Origin: Microbacterium oxydans
GTDB taxonomy: Bacteria; Actinomycetota; Actinomycetes; Actinomycetales; Microbacteriaceae
Assembly: GCF_000956525.1 (NCBI RefSeq)
Contig: NZ_JYIW01000024.1
Coordinates: 186,001-250,000 of the forward strand
Reading direction: 5' to 3'
DNA: 64,000 nucleotides
The translations under genes were made by a program, and so were the position numbers. Positions within the stretch are counted from its first letter, which is position 1. Each line of letters opens with the position of its first letter. The notes beneath the pieces were generated by a model. That model ran no database searches and had not been told where the DNA came from. It worked only from the letters and a program-made list of their open reading frames with translations. This document shows positions 15,749 through 25,270 of the stretch, in pieces.

Positions 15749-17290
15749 ATGTCAGCAACGACGCCAATCCACTTGGAACGACCCGACGGCAAGGGGCTGG
15801 CGGCCGGCACACTGGGCCTCTGGGGATCGACCGTCATCGGACTCGCCTCCACCGCACCCGTGTACTCACTGGTCGCGACGCTCGGATTCGTCGTGCTCGC
15901 GGTCGGTGCGCAGGCGCCGATCGCCTTCATCATCGCCTTCGTCCCGATGCTTCTCATCGCCTTCGCCTACCGCGAGCTCAACAACGCAGTGCCCGACTGC
16001 GGCACGACGTTCACGTGGGGCACGAAGGCGTTCGGACCCTGGGTCGGTTGGATGGGCGGCTGGGGCGTCGCGGTCGCCGGCATGGTGGTGCTCGCGAACC
16101 TCGCGCAGATCGCCTCCGTGTACTTCTGGTCGCTGATCGGCTTCGACCTGGAGAACAACGACTGGCGCATCATCGTCGTCGCGGTGCTCTTCATCGCCTC
16201 GATGACCTGGGTCAGCTGGCGCGGCGTCGAGATCGGCGAGCGCATCCAGAACATCCTCCTCGGCATCCAGTACCTCGCTCTGGCGATCTTCGTCGTCGCG
16301 GCGATCTGGCAGTTCGCCACCGGCGACGCCCCGAACCCCACGCCCTTCGACTGGGAGTGGCTGAACCCCTTCGCCTTCACCGATTACTCCGGGTTCATCG
16401 AAGCGATCCTGCTCGCCCTCTTCATCTACTGGGGGTGGGACACCTGCCTCGCCCTCAACGAGGAGACGAAGGACCCGAAGCGCATCCCGGGTCGCGCAGC
16501 GCTGCTGACCACGGTCATCCTGCTCTTCACATACGTCACCGTCACGATCGCGGCCATGATGTACGCGGGCCTCGGTGAGACCGGCACCGGGCTCGGCAAC
16601 GAGGCCAACGCCGACGACTTCTTCCTCGCCATCAAGGACGGTCTGCTCGGACCGTTCGGGTGGGTGCTCGTGGTGGCCGTCATCATCTCGGCGATCTCGT
16701 CGACGCAGACGACGATCCTGCCGACCGCTCGCGGCACGCTCGCGATGGGGGTCTACCGCGCTCTGCCGGCGAAGTTCAAGGATGTGCACCCGACGTACAA
16801 GACGCCGTCGTTCTCGACGATCGTGATGGGGGTGGTCGCCTCCGTCTACTACGTGGGCATGACCCTGATCAGCGACAACATCCTGCAGGATTCGATCCTG
16901 TCGCTCGGGCTCGCGATCGCGTTCTACTACGCGATCACCGGCTTCGCCTGCGTCTGGTACTTCCGCGCCGACATCTTCCGCTCCGCACGGGACTTCTTCT
17001 TCAAGGGGCTGTTCCCGGTGCTGGGAGCGCTCATGCTCAGCTACGCCTTCGTGCAGTCCGCGATCGACATGTGGGACGTGGACTACGGCTACACCGTGCT
17101 GTTCGGCATCGGCGGCACCTTCGTGATCGGCATCGGCTCGCTGGCGTTCGGGCTCGTGCTGATGTTCGCCTGGTACGCGTTCCCGCGCAGCAAGCGCTTC
17201 TTCCGGGGTGAGAGCCTCAACCGCGACACCGAGGTCATGGTGCCGGACGAGCCGAGCGTCACGATCCGCTCGATCGACGGAGGAATCTGA
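15749..17290 (+). CDS. APC family amino-acid/amine permease
   Basis: 513-residue transporter with about 12 membrane helices. The first helix region GTLGLWGSTVIGLASTAPVY and the following FAYRELNNAVPDCGTTFTWG match the APC superfamily. Likely substrates are amino acids or small amines. The start is the ATG at 15749; an upstream in-frame ATG at 15674 lies before the promoter. The C-terminus is hydrophilic. Single-gene unit followed by truA. Confidence 0.85.
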   Translation: MSATTPIHLERPDGKGLAAGTLGLWGSTVIGLASTAPVYSLVATLGFVVLAVGAQAPIAFIIAFVPMLLIAFAYRELNNAVPDCGTTFTWGTKAFGPWVGWMGGWGVAVAGMVVLANLAQIASVYFWSLIGFDLENNDWRIIVVAVLFIASMTWVSWRGVEIGERIQNILLGIQYLALAIFVVAAIWQFATGDAPNPTPFDWEWLNPFAFTDYSGFIEAILLALFIYWGWDTCLALNEETKDPKRIPGRAALLTTVILLFTYVTVTIAAMMYAGLGETGTGLGNEANADDFFLAIKDGLLGPFGWVLVVAVIISAISSTQTTILPTARGTLAMGVYRALPAKFKDVHPTYKTPSFSTIVMGVVASVYYVGMTLISDNILQDSILSLGLAIAFYYAITGFACVWYFRADIFRSARDFFFKGLFPVLGALMLSYAFVQSAIDMWDVDYGYTVLFGIGGTFVIGIGSLAFGLVLMFAWYAFPRSKRFFRGESLNRDTEVMVPDEPSVTIRSIDGGI

Positions 17291-17307
17291 GCGTTGCACT
17301 CGCGTCC

Positions 17308-17313
17308 TAAGCT
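17308..17313 (+). promoter_or_regulatory. -10 box of a likely leaderless truA promoter
   Basis: TAAGCT followed by 6 nt and the GTG at 17320. Confidence 0.4.
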
Positions 17314-17319
17314 TGCTTC

Positions 17320-18168
17320 GTGCGCATCCGGCTCGACATCGCCTACGACGGCACCCACTTCCGCGGGTGGGCCAGACAGCCGGCGCTCCGAACCGTGCAG
17401 GGGTCGATCGAGGATGCACTCGCCCGCATCGTCGGTTCATCGGTGCAACTGGTGGTGGCCGGGCGGACCGACGCCGGGGTGCACGCCAGCGGGCAGGTCG
17501 CCCACGTCGACCTCGACGAGGCGCAGCGGGCGCGCGTCGAGGCGCGAAACGGGCGTGTCGCACAGGATCCGGCTGCGACGCTCGCGGCTCGCATCCGAGG
17601 CGTGCTCGGCGCCTACTCCGACGTCACGGTCACGCGCACATCGATCGCGCCGGATGGCTTCGACGCTCGGTTCTCAGCGGTCTGGCGGCGGTATCGGTAT
17701 CGACTCGCCGACCAGCGCTCCGGGTATGACCCGCTTCGCCGCGCCGACACGACCACGGTGCGCGGCACACTCGACGTCGACGCGATGGACGCCGCAGCCC
17801 GCACGCTGATCGGCCTCCACGACTTCGCGGCGTACTGCAAGCCCCGCGAGGGGGCGACGACAATCCGCACCCTGCTCGACTACCGGTGGACGCGTGACGC
17901 AGACGACGTGCTCGTCGCCGAGGTCAAGGCCGACGCGTTCTGCCACAGCATGGTGCGCGCACTCGTCGGCGCGTGCGTCGCAGTGGGGGAGGGACGCCTC
18001 GACATCGGCGACCTCGCCGTGCTCCGCGACGCCCTGACCCGCACGAGCGAGTTCAAGGTGCTGGCCGCGCGCGGACTCATCCTCACCGAGGTCGGCTACC
18101 CCGCTGACGAGCTGCTCGCGGCACGAGCCGAGCAGACGCGCGCTCGCCGAGACGACCCCCGCGACTGA
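17320..18168 (+). CDS. truA: tRNA pseudouridine(38-40) synthase
   Basis: 282-residue TruA family enzyme that converts U38-U40 of tRNA anticodon arms to pseudouridine. It opens RLDIAYDGTHFRGWARQP; the catalytic Asp is D51 in GRTDAGVHASGQVAH; DAFCHSMVRALVG is the conserved C-terminal motif. An insert around residues 70-80 is slightly longer than in E. coli. In many actinobacteria truA follows rplQ; here it is alone, with rplM-rpsI 3 kb away. Confidence 0.95.
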   Translation: MRIRLDIAYDGTHFRGWARQPALRTVQGSIEDALARIVGSSVQLVVAGRTDAGVHASGQVAHVDLDEAQRARVEARNGRVAQDPAATLAARIRGVLGAYSDVTVTRTSIAPDGFDARFSAVWRRYRYRLADQRSGYDPLRRADTTTVRGTLDVDAMDAAARTLIGLHDFAAYCKPREGATTIRTLLDYRWTRDADDVLVAEVKADAFCHSMVRALVGACVAVGEGRLDIGDLAVLRDALTRTSEFKVLAARGLILTEVGYPADELLAARAEQTRARRDDPRD

Positions 18169-18227
18169 CGAGACCGTATGCTGGACCCACGGCGACCGTC
18201 TTCACTGAGGAACCGGGGGGCTGTGCG

Positions 18228-19118
18228 ATGGAACCGCTGGAGGGGAAGGGCAGCGCATTCGCTGCTGCACTGCGAGCGGCGATCGCCGCGCGGGGGATCA
18301 CGTTGGCCCGTCTGCAGTCGCAGCTCGTGGCAGACGGAAACCCGGTCTCGGTCGCGACGCTGAGCTACTGGCGCTCGGGCGACAGGCAACCCGAAGGAGC
18401 ACTCTCGCTCGGGGTCGTCGAAGGACTCGAAGATCGTCTCGGCCTCGCCCGTGGGCACCTTGCGAGCCAGCTCGGTCCATCGACAAGGCTCGGACCGGTC
18501 GCGCCCCCGAGGCTGCCGTTCGAGGGGGAACGCGAGCAGCGAGAGCTGCACGAGACGATCGAGGCGCTTCAGTCGGCGCCGCAGGATTCGCTGCGTGATC
18601 TCTGCACCCAGATGATGGTCAGCGTCGGGGAGGGCGGTGCGGTCGAGCGGGTGGTGACACGATCGCTCATCCAGTCGACCAAGGGGACGATCTCGGAACT
18701 GCCGCTGATCGACATGTCCCCGGTGGAGGCCGACGTCGTGCCGATCATCTCCGATGTCATCGGCGGGAGGATCGATCGCGAATATCTGCATCCCGGCGGA
18801 CTGCTCTCGGGCGCTGTGATCGTGCTCGACGAGCCGATCTCGACGGGCGAGACCGCGATGATCGAGTACGCGGAGACGTTCCCGCCGGGGTGTCCTCCTC
18901 GTCAGTCGGTGTGGCATGCCACGTCGCGCGCGGCTCGAGAGGTCGTGATCTGGGTGCGGTTCGCTCTCGACCATGCGCCGCGATGGTGCGAGGAGTACGT
19001 CGAGAGCGAGGCTGGTGAGACCGTCGTCCCGCGCACGGTGAGAGCAGGGTCGGTGCATGCGTTCAGGCACGGCTTCGGCCCCGGCATCCTCGGCATCCGT
19101 TGGGGAGACGCACGGTGA
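18228..19118 (+). CDS. XRE-like helix-turn-helix protein
   Basis: 296 residues. The N-terminal 70 residues form a likely HTH: FAAALRAAIAARGITLARL, VATLSYWRSGDRQPEG. The remainder is not a family I recognise; it contains SVGEGGAVERVVTRSLIQST and a C-terminal all-beta stretch (VPRTVRAGSVHAFRHGFGPG). It could be a DNA-binding regulator with an effector domain. A -10-like TATGCT lies at 18176-18181. No operon partner is evident. Confidence 0.6.
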   Translation: MEPLEGKGSAFAAALRAAIAARGITLARLQSQLVADGNPVSVATLSYWRSGDRQPEGALSLGVVEGLEDRLGLARGHLASQLGPSTRLGPVAPPRLPFEGEREQRELHETIEALQSAPQDSLRDLCTQMMVSVGEGGAVERVVTRSLIQSTKGTISELPLIDMSPVEADVVPIISDVIGGRIDREYLHPGGLLSGAVIVLDEPISTGETAMIEYAETFPPGCPPRQSVWHATSRAAREVVIWVRFALDHAPRWCEEYVESEAGETVVPRTVRAGSVHAFRHGFGPGILGIRWGDAR

Positions 19119-19162
19119 TGCTGAGCCGGTCCACAGCTGTACCGGGTAGCGTATGACTGGTC

Positions 19163-19831
19163 ATGAAGGTCATCTCGTACAACCTGCGCAAGCACCGGGC
19201 AGCCACCGAACTCGTGGCACTGGTGGGACAGCACGACCCCGACATCCTGTGTCTGCAGGAGTGCGACGTGCAGAGTCTCCCCGAGCGCATCGGCGAGCTC
19301 GTGCTCGCGGACGCGACGCAGGGAAATCGGCTCGGCCTCGCCCTGTATTACCGGACGAACACGTTCCAGCTGCAGCACATCCGGGCGATCGAGCTGAAGA
19401 AGTCCCTGCATGATCGGATGCTGAAGCCGGCGCACGAACGGGTGCTCGGAGCGCGTCTGCGCGACATCGACGACGGCCGCGAGATCGTCGTCGCGTCGTT
19501 CCATGCCGCTCCGCTCACGGCTCTCAACTCCCTGCGACGACACCAGATCCGTGCGGCGCTGACCGCGCTGGCCGAGCTCGGCGGAGACCTGCCGCAGCTC
19601 ATGGTCGGCGACTACAACTATCCGGTGTTCAAGGAGAACCTCGGGCAGGCGGTCCGTGACCACGGCTACGCCCTCACGCTCAGCGACGACCACACCTACA
19701 CGCGCTACCGCGTGTTCCGCGGCCACTACGACTTCGCGACCTCGGTCGGGTTCCAGATCGACGGGATCACGACGCTGCCGCAGGCGTCGAGCGACCACCG
19801 TCCGATCCTGGTGACGGCGCACCCGGATTGA
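19163..19831 (+). CDS. endonuclease/exonuclease/phosphatase (EEP) family protein
   Basis: 222 residues. EEP-fold active-site motifs: ISYNLRKHR, LCLQECD (catalytic Glu), VASFHAAPLT, VGDYNYP (Asp/Asn) and SSDHRPI (terminal Asp-His). All metal and catalytic positions are present, so it is likely an active phosphodiesterase or nuclease. The substrate is unknown. It lacks a signal peptide, so it is cytoplasmic. Confidence 0.85.
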   Translation: MKVISYNLRKHRAATELVALVGQHDPDILCLQECDVQSLPERIGELVLADATQGNRLGLALYYRTNTFQLQHIRAIELKKSLHDRMLKPAHERVLGARLRDIDDGREIVVASFHAAPLTALNSLRRHQIRAALTALAELGGDLPQLMVGDYNYPVFKENLGQAVRDHGYALTLSDDHTYTRYRVFRGHYDFATSVGFQIDGITTLPQASSDHRPILVTAHPD

Positions 19832-19872
19832 GCATCGTCCCCTGCTCGCGTCGCCCTGGCTCGCGCAGGGCG

Positions 19873-19929
19873 GGAGGTGTCGCGAACGGCCGCCTCCTGG
19901 CGATCGACGCGGCCGTTCGTGACACCTCC
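19873..19929. repeat. long inverted repeat between convergent genes
   Basis: Two 21-nt arms (19873-19893 and 19909-19929) that pair with a single mismatch around a 15-nt loop. No T-tract, but its place between convergent gene ends suggests a transcription terminator or a dispersed palindromic element. Confidence 0.6.
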
Positions 19930-19944
19930 GACAGGCGGGATCAG

Positions 19945-20934
19945 TCACGCACCGTCCCAGCCCCGACGCAGGAGCACCCGCCGCACGATGGAGACGGCAT
20001 CCGGCGCGACACCCCGGATGTTCCGCGAGGCGAGGCGCACGACCTCCCACCCGGCATCCGCGTAGTCGCGGTACTTCGCGAGGTCGCGATCCCACTGCTT
20101 CCTCGATGTGCGGTGGTGATCTCCCTCGACCTCGACGACTGTGCGGAACCGCGGGTACGCGAACTCCGAGATGCCGAGGAGCTGTCCGTGCCGCGCGCGG
20201 ATCTCCGAGTCCAGACGCGGGGTCGGGAGGCCTTGGTCTTCGGCGTCCAGCCGGAACTCCGTCTCCAGCGGCGATGAACTTCCGATGCGGACTCGGTCGA
20301 GGGCGGCCGACAGCCGTGTCGTTCCGGGCGGACGCGGCCCGGCTTCCAGCGCGGCGCGCAGCTCGGCTTTGATGGCGATGACCGACTCGGGATGCTGCCG
20401 CCCGAAGCGATCACGCGGGATGCGCACGAGGGCGTCACCGAGCACGACGAGCTGCCGCGTCGTGAGCTCGCGACAGAGCATCGCCCAGGTCGATGCGGGG
20501 CTGGCGACCGGCAGCCCATCATGCACGCGCACCGACACCAGGTTCGCCGCGACCTTGCTCCCCCGGATCCCACGTCCGCGCGGCGCTCGCCGGGGTGCGA
20601 TCACGGCGACCTCCAGTTCGCGCTCATGGTCGATGGGAGCTCCGAAGAGGACCGCCGCGGTGCGTCCGCAGAAGAAGCTGCCCGCCGGCATGACCGTCGA
20701 GTACGAGCGTGCATCCTCGACGACGCGTGCGCGGAGGGCGCGGTCGATCGCGAGTGGTTCCCCTTCGGCATCCTCGGCTCCGGCGTGGTCGGGAATCGCC
20801 CGCCTGGCACCGTGGAACGGAGCCTCGAGGTCCTTCGCCCGAAGTCGGCGGCGTGAGACGTCGACGCGAGCGGCCTGCGCCACCGAGAAGTGAGGTCCGA
20901 GTGCTGCGGGGAGTGGTCGCGGAGCTATCGGCAT
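19945..20934 (-). CDS. DUF559-like protein with C-terminal Vsr-type nuclease fold
   Basis: 329 residues. The N-terminal 200 residues contain a winged-helix region and TAAVLFGAPI, as in AbiEi-like antitoxin-type proteins of actinobacteria. The C-terminal 110 residues resemble DUF559/very-short-patch-repair endonucleases: YPRFRTVVEVEGDHHRT, then QWDRDLAKYRDYADAGWEVV. The E-x-E-G-D-H pattern suggests metal binding. No toxin partner is adjacent. The family is widespread and uncharacterised. Confidence 0.7.
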   Translation of the reverse strand: MPIAPRPLPAALGPHFSVAQAARVDVSRRRLRAKDLEAPFHGARRAIPDHAGAEDAEGEPLAIDRALRARVVEDARSYSTVMPAGSFFCGRTAAVLFGAPIDHERELEVAVIAPRRAPRGRGIRGSKVAANLVSVRVHDGLPVASPASTWAMLCRELTTRQLVVLGDALVRIPRDRFGRQHPESVIAIKAELRAALEAGPRPPGTTRLSAALDRVRIGSSSPLETEFRLDAEDQGLPTPRLDSEIRARHGQLLGISEFAYPRFRTVVEVEGDHHRTSRKQWDRDLAKYRDYADAGWEVVRLASRNIRGVAPDAVSIVRRVLLRRGWDGA

Positions 20935-21201
20935 CCGTCCACCCTCGTGAACGGTCGCGAGCCGTGGGCCGCTCCCTCGGCCGTGTGTCCGGTGCCCTCG
21001 TGACGTCTGCGTTCCCGGGCGTCTTGTGCAGGACGAGTGGGAGGGGGCTCATTTGGCCGCTTCCTCTCTGTTCACGCGGCCCTTCCAGCCACCTGCGCGA
21101 ACGCGGGTGGCTGGAACGGCCGCATCGCGCTCTCGGAGGCGCCCATCTGCGACACCTTCGCCCGGGAGGGCGAGCGGGAGGATGCCGCGCACCCGCCGTT
21201 T
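20935..21201. other. 267 bp without a gene, upstream of the rplM promoter
   Basis: Contains an 11-bp stem TTCCAGCCACC/GGTGGCTGGAA (21083-21116) with a 12-nt loop that could fold further, and no T-tract. ORFs here are short and lack RBS support. I see no RNA gene. Confidence 0.5.
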
Positions 21202-21230
21202 TTGAGGATCGGGTCCCGGTGGCGTATGCT
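21202..21230 (+). promoter_or_regulatory. promoter of rplM-rpsI
   Basis: TTGAGG (21202-21207), 17-bp spacer, TATGCT (21225-21230). The predicted leader is about 158 nt, including a small hairpin TTCCC-ttttgt-GGGAA near 21245-21260. Confidence 0.6.
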
Positions 21231-21394
21231 GTCTCTTTGGTGCCGTTCCCTTTTGTGGGAATCGGTCTCCGTCCGAACGTGAGCCCTCCACTGGCGTGTT
21301 CCCGTCTCCACCAGCTCGATGAGCAGGAGGCGAAGAACCACCCCGGAGTGGGATTCACGAACTTCTCCGTTCGACACAAGAAAGCAGCACTATC

Positions 21395-21841
21395 GTGACG
21401 CGCACTTACACCCCCAAGGCTGGCGAAGTCCAGCGCGATTGGGTCGTCATCGACGCCACCGACGTCGTTCTCGGCCGTCTGGCATCGCACGCGGCGACGC
21501 TCCTGCGTGGCAAGCACAAGCCGACCTTCGCCAACCACATCGACTCGGGTGACTTCGTCATCATCGTGAACGCAGAGAAGGTCGCGCTCACCGGTCAGAA
21601 GCTCCAGAAGAAGCTGGCCTACCGCCACTCCGGTTACCCGGGTGGACTGAAGTCGGTCACCTACGCCGAGCTGCTCGAGAAGAACCCGGTCCGCGCTGTG
21701 GAGAAGGCCATCCGTGGCATGCTCCCCAAGAACAGCATCGGCCGCGCACAGCTGTCGAAGCTCAAGGTGTACGTCGGTGCCGAGCACCCGCACGCCGCGC
21801 AGCAGCCGCAGACGTACACCCTCGACCAGGTCGCCCAGTAA
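21395..21841 (+). CDS. rplM: 50S ribosomal protein L13
   Basis: 148 residues, standard length. Conserved L13 segments are [50 protein letters not shown] and [14 protein letters not shown] start. It binds 23S rRNA early in 50S assembly. First gene of the rplM-rpsI pair; the long leader may carry autoregulation, as known for L13 operons in other bacteria. Confidence 0.98.
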   Translation: MTRTYTPKAGEVQRDWVVIDATDVVLGRLASHAATLLRGKHKPTFANHIDSGDFVIIVNAEKVALTGQKLQKKLAYRHSGYPGGLKSVTYAELLEKNPVRAVEKAIRGMLPKNSIGRAQLSKLKVYVGAEHPHAAQQPQTYTLDQVAQ

Positions 21842-21868
21842 GCGCCGTAAAGACTTAAGGACATACTC

Positions 21869-22354
21869 GTGGCTGACATCCAGGACACCACCGAAACCCC
21901 CCAGAGCTTCTCGACCTCGACTCCCGAGACCGAAGCAGTCGAGGCGGCTCCCCGCCCCGTGCTGAGCGTCCCGGGCGCCGCAGTCGGTCGTCGCAAGCAG
22001 GCGATCGCCCGCGTGCGTCTGATCCCCGGCTCGGGCACGATCACGGTCAACGGCCGTACGATCGAGGACTACTTCCCGAACAAGCTGCACCAGCAGCTGA
22101 TCAACGACCCGTTCACGGTTCTCAACCTCGCCGGCGGCTACGACGTCATCGCGCGCATCTCCGGTGGTGGCCCCTCGGGCCAGGCCGGTGCGCTCCGTCT
22201 CGGCATCGCTCGTTCGCTGAACGGCATCGACGAGGAGAACAACCGCGCGACCCTGAAGAAGGCCGGCTTCCTCTCCCGTGACGCTCGCGTCAAGGAGCGC
22301 AAGAAGGCTGGACTCAAGAAGGCCCGTAAGGCGCCTCAGTACTCGAAGCGTTAA
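21869..22354 (+). CDS. rpsI: 30S ribosomal protein S9
   Basis: 161 residues, with an N-terminal extension of about 35 residues typical of actinobacteria. The S9 core is [39 protein letters not shown], and the C-terminal [12 protein letters not shown] tail, which reaches the P-site tRNA. GTG start with AAGGACAT upstream. Follows rplM by 27 bp. Confidence 0.98.
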   Translation: MADIQDTTETPQSFSTSTPETEAVEAAPRPVLSVPGAAVGRRKQAIARVRLIPGSGTITVNGRTIEDYFPNKLHQQLINDPFTVLNLAGGYDVIARISGGGPSGQAGALRLGIARSLNGIDEENNRATLKKAGFLSRDARVKERKKAGLKKARKAPQYSKR

Positions 22355-22368
22355 GGTCAACTGCTCCG

Positions 22369-23727
22369 ATGCCGATCTTTGGCACGGACGGCGTGCGAGG
22401 ACTTGCCAATGGCATCCTCACCGCCGACCTCGCGCTCACCCTGGCCCAGGCGACTGCTGTCGTCCTGGGCCAGGGCCGTACTGCGGAGTCTCGCAAAGCC
22501 GAAGGCAAGCGTCTCACCGCAGTCGTCGCCCGTGACCCTCGCGTCTCGGGGCACTTCCTGACCGCAGCCGTGGCTGCAGGTCTCGCCTCGTCCGGGGTCG
22601 ACGTCCTCGAGGCCGGGGTCATCCCCACGCCGGCGCTGGCGTTCCTCGTCGCGGATCGGGATGCCGACTTCGGCGTCATGATCTCGGCATCGCACAACGC
22701 CGCCTCCGACAACGGCATCAAGATCTTCGCTCGTGGGGGACGCAAGCTCCCCGACGTCGTCGAGCAGCGCATCGAAGAGGCCATGTCCGGCGAGATGCTG
22801 CGCCCGACGGGTGCCGGCGTCGGTCGTATCGACCGGTTCTCCGATGCCGAGGACCGTTACGTCGTTCATCTGCTCGGCTCACTGCCGAATCGCCTCGCGG
22901 GCATCCACGTGGTGCTCGACTGCGCCCACGGTGCGGCATCCGGTGTGTCTCCCGAGACGTTCCGCGACGCCGGAGCCGAGGTCACCGTCATCGGGGCCGA
23001 GCCGGATGGCTGGAACATCAACGACGGCGTCGGCTCGACGCACCTCGACAACCTCGCCGAGGCGGTCGTGCGTCTGGGAGCCGACATCGGTATCGCGCAC
23101 GATGGCGATGCCGACCGCTGCCTCGCCGTCGATGCGCAGGGCAAGATCATCGACGGTGACCAGATCATGGCGATCATCGCCGTCTCGATGAAGGAGCGCG
23201 GTCGCCTGACCGACGACACCCTCGTCGCGACCGTGATGAGCAACCTCGGTCTGCACGTCGCGATGCGCGAGCATGGCATCACCGTGCGGCAGACCGCAGT
23301 CGGCGACCGCTATGTGCTCGAGGACATGAACGCGGGTGGCTACGCGCTCGGCGGCGAGCAGTCCGGTCACGTCATCATGAGCGAGTACGCGACCACTGGC
23401 GACGGTCTGCTCACCGGTCTGCACCTGGTCGCCGAGATGGCACGTCAGAACAAGACGGCAGCTGAGCTCGCAGCAGTCATGACCGTCTACCCGCAGGTGC
23501 TGATCAACGTTCGCGGTGTCGACAAGGACCGCGTCGCGGACGATGAGGTCGTGCAGGACGCCGTGCGTTCGATCGAGGCCGAGCTCGGCGACACCGGACG
23601 CGTGCTGCTGCGCAAGTCCGGCACCGAGCCGCTCGTCCGCGTCATGGTCGAAGCCGCCGACGCCGAGTCGGTGCAGACCTACGCCGAACGCCTCGCGGAC
23701 GTCGTGTCGGAGCGACTCGCGCTCTGA
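22369..23727 (+). CDS. glmM: phosphoglucosamine mutase
   Basis: 452 residues. Interconverts glucosamine-6-phosphate and glucosamine-1-phosphate on the way to UDP-GlcNAc. The phosphoserine loop is [12 protein letters not shown] (S108 the likely phosphorylated residue), the Mg loop is DGDADRCL, and the sugar loop is GGEQSGH. It follows rpsI by 14 bp, the common actinobacterial order rplM-rpsI-glmM. Together with glmS at 60138 it supplies precursor for cell wall and for the UDP-GlcNAc-derived sugars predicted for the glycan locus. Confidence 0.97.
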   Translation: MPIFGTDGVRGLANGILTADLALTLAQATAVVLGQGRTAESRKAEGKRLTAVVARDPRVSGHFLTAAVAAGLASSGVDVLEAGVIPTPALAFLVADRDADFGVMISASHNAASDNGIKIFARGGRKLPDVVEQRIEEAMSGEMLRPTGAGVGRIDRFSDAEDRYVVHLLGSLPNRLAGIHVVLDCAHGAASGVSPETFRDAGAEVTVIGAEPDGWNINDGVGSTHLDNLAEAVVRLGADIGIAHDGDADRCLAVDAQGKIIDGDQIMAIIAVSMKERGRLTDDTLVATVMSNLGLHVAMREHGITVRQTAVGDRYVLEDMNAGGYALGGEQSGHVIMSEYATTGDGLLTGLHLVAEMARQNKTAAELAAVMTVYPQVLINVRGVDKDRVADDEVVQDAVRSIEAELGDTGRVLLRKSGTEPLVRVMVEAADAESVQTYAERLADVVSERLAL

Positions 23728-23739
23728 ACCCCGTCGTAC

Positions 23740-23786
23740 ACATGACACCGGCCGGTCGCTGATTCAGCGGCCGGCCGGTGTCATGT
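23740..23786. terminator. bidirectional terminator between glmM and the glycan locus
   Basis: A perfect 16-bp stem (ACATGACACCGGCCGG and complement) extended by CGCTG/CAGCG across one mismatch. It separates convergent genes. Confidence 0.75.
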
Positions 23787-23797
23787 CTCGGACCCGA

Positions 23798-25270
23798 TCA
23801 GGGTGCGGCGCAGATGCGGTACCCGTTGTGGCTCTGTGCCAATGCGGGGCTGACGCCCTCTGCCAGAGTCTCGGTGCCGCACTCGCCGGCAGTGAGCCGC
23901 GGTGTGTCCTGCATCGAGGGCGCATCGAACAGACCGGCGTGCGCGCCGGTGAGCACGATGATCGACACCGCGGACCCCCAGGGGTCGGCTGCGAGCCAAT
24001 GCTCGTCGTTCGCGCTCGCCCATTCGGCCAGCGGGGCCGCCGCAGCTCGCTGGTCGTCAAGGGTCTCACCGTCGGCCTGCAACGTCGTGGTGACGTGCAT
24101 GGCACCGCCGACGGCGACGATCGCGAGCAGCACGGCGCCGGCGCCTGCAGCGATCCGGGCCATGGTCCCCTTCGGCAGTCGTCGCACAGCCCAGAACGCG
24201 ACGGCCGCGAGGACAGGCACGAAGGCGAGGATGCCGGCAGCCGGGTGCCGGATCCAGAGCGGGAGGTGTGAGGCCGTCGACCACCAGACGATGAAGGTGA
24301 GCGCGCCGACAGCGGCCGTGGTCGCGTACACGAACACCAGGCGGTCGGCCGGACGAGGGTCGCGGCGCGCGATCACGATGCCCGTGATCACGAGTGCGGC
24401 GAGCAGGACGAGTGCCAGTACGGCGAAGAGTCCTGGCAGGGACCACGAGCCCGCGAGTGTCGCGAGCTTCTCCGGCACGGTCGTCGCGGCCACTTGGCCA
24501 CCGCTGCGGACGAAGCGGACCAGCTCGCGAAGGTGCTCGATGAATCCGGTCACGCCGAACGTGAACAGGGCGGCGAGCTCGAACAGGAACGTCGGCAGCG
24601 CCACGAATGCCAGTGGCAGCCACGAGCGACGGAGGGCGTTTCGCACACGCGCCCAGCCCTGCCCGTCGGAAAGCAGCCACAGGGCGATGGCGAAGGCGGG
24701 GAGTGCGAGCAACGCGATGAGTTTCGCCTGCACGGCCAGCCCGACCAGGAGTCCCGCGAGCCAGGCGCGGCGGGGGAGGACGATGAGTGCCCACACCAGC
24801 AGCGCTGCCGCCGGGATCTCGCCGAGGATGTCGGCCGGCCCTTGGATCGGCGACTGGTTGGCGGCAGCGGTGAACGCGAGCGGCAGGGCGACGGCGAGCA
24901 GCGCAGCCCAGCGGCCGCCGATGCGTCGCCCGAGGACTGCGAGGCCCGCGAGGAGCAGCACCCAGTACGCGAGCGGGACGAGACGGGCGCCGACGACGAG
25001 ATCGGCGCCGGTGGCGAGCACGGCTGCGATCGGCAGCAGCACGACAGGGCCGGTCGAGATCCGGGCATCGAAGAGTGTGATCGTCGAACCGGAGAGCGCG
25101 CCGTCGCTCGCATAGCCGAGGCCCGCCAGCAGATTGCGCGGGACGGTGAGGTTGAACGCCTCGTCCTCCCAGACGCGCCAGACGACGAGACTGTGCCAGG
25201 CGACGATCGCGTGACCGATCACGAGGGCGGCTGCGAGCACCCAGAACAGGATGGCGCGCGCGCGGGTCAT
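23798..25270 (-). CDS. GT-C family (GT39-like) membrane glycosyltransferase
   Basis: 490 residues with about 10-12 hydrophobic helices. The first periplasmic loop has WEDEAFNLTVPRNLLAG, the acidic pair expected for GT-C enzymes that use polyprenyl-phosphate sugars. The C-terminal 90 residues form an extracytoplasmic domain. The ATG at 25270 overlaps the stop of the GT2 gene (ATGA), so the two are coupled. With the GT2 and GtrA proteins it forms a Gtr-type glycosylation set; the acceptor is unknown. Confidence 0.8.
   Translation of the reverse strand: MTRARAILFWVLAAALVIGHAIVAWHSLVVWRVWEDEAFNLTVPRNLLAGLGYASDGALSGSTITLFDARISTGPVVLLPIAAVLATGADLVVGARLVPLAYWVLLLAGLAVLGRRIGGRWAALLAVALPLAFTAAANQSPIQGPADILGEIPAAALLVWALIVLPRRAWLAGLLVGLAVQAKLIALLALPAFAIALWLLSDGQGWARVRNALRRSWLPLAFVALPTFLFELAALFTFGVTGFIEHLRELVRFVRSGGQVAATTVPEKLATLAGSWSLPGLFAVLALVLLAALVITGIVIARRDPRPADRLVFVYATTAAVGALTFIVWWSTASHLPLWIRHPAAGILAFVPVLAAVAFWAVRRLPKGTMARIAAGAGAVLLAIVAVGGAMHVTTTLQADGETLDDQRAAAAPLAEWASANDEHWLAADPWGSAVSIIVLTGAHAGLFDAPSMQDTPRLTAGECGTETLAEGVSPALAQSHNGYRICAAP

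Noticed and set aside
15210..19933. 15-bp sequence GTGACACCTCCGACA at both 15210-15224 and 19919-19933
   Set aside because: One or two shared 15-mers are expected by chance in 64 kb of high-GC DNA, and the contexts differ.
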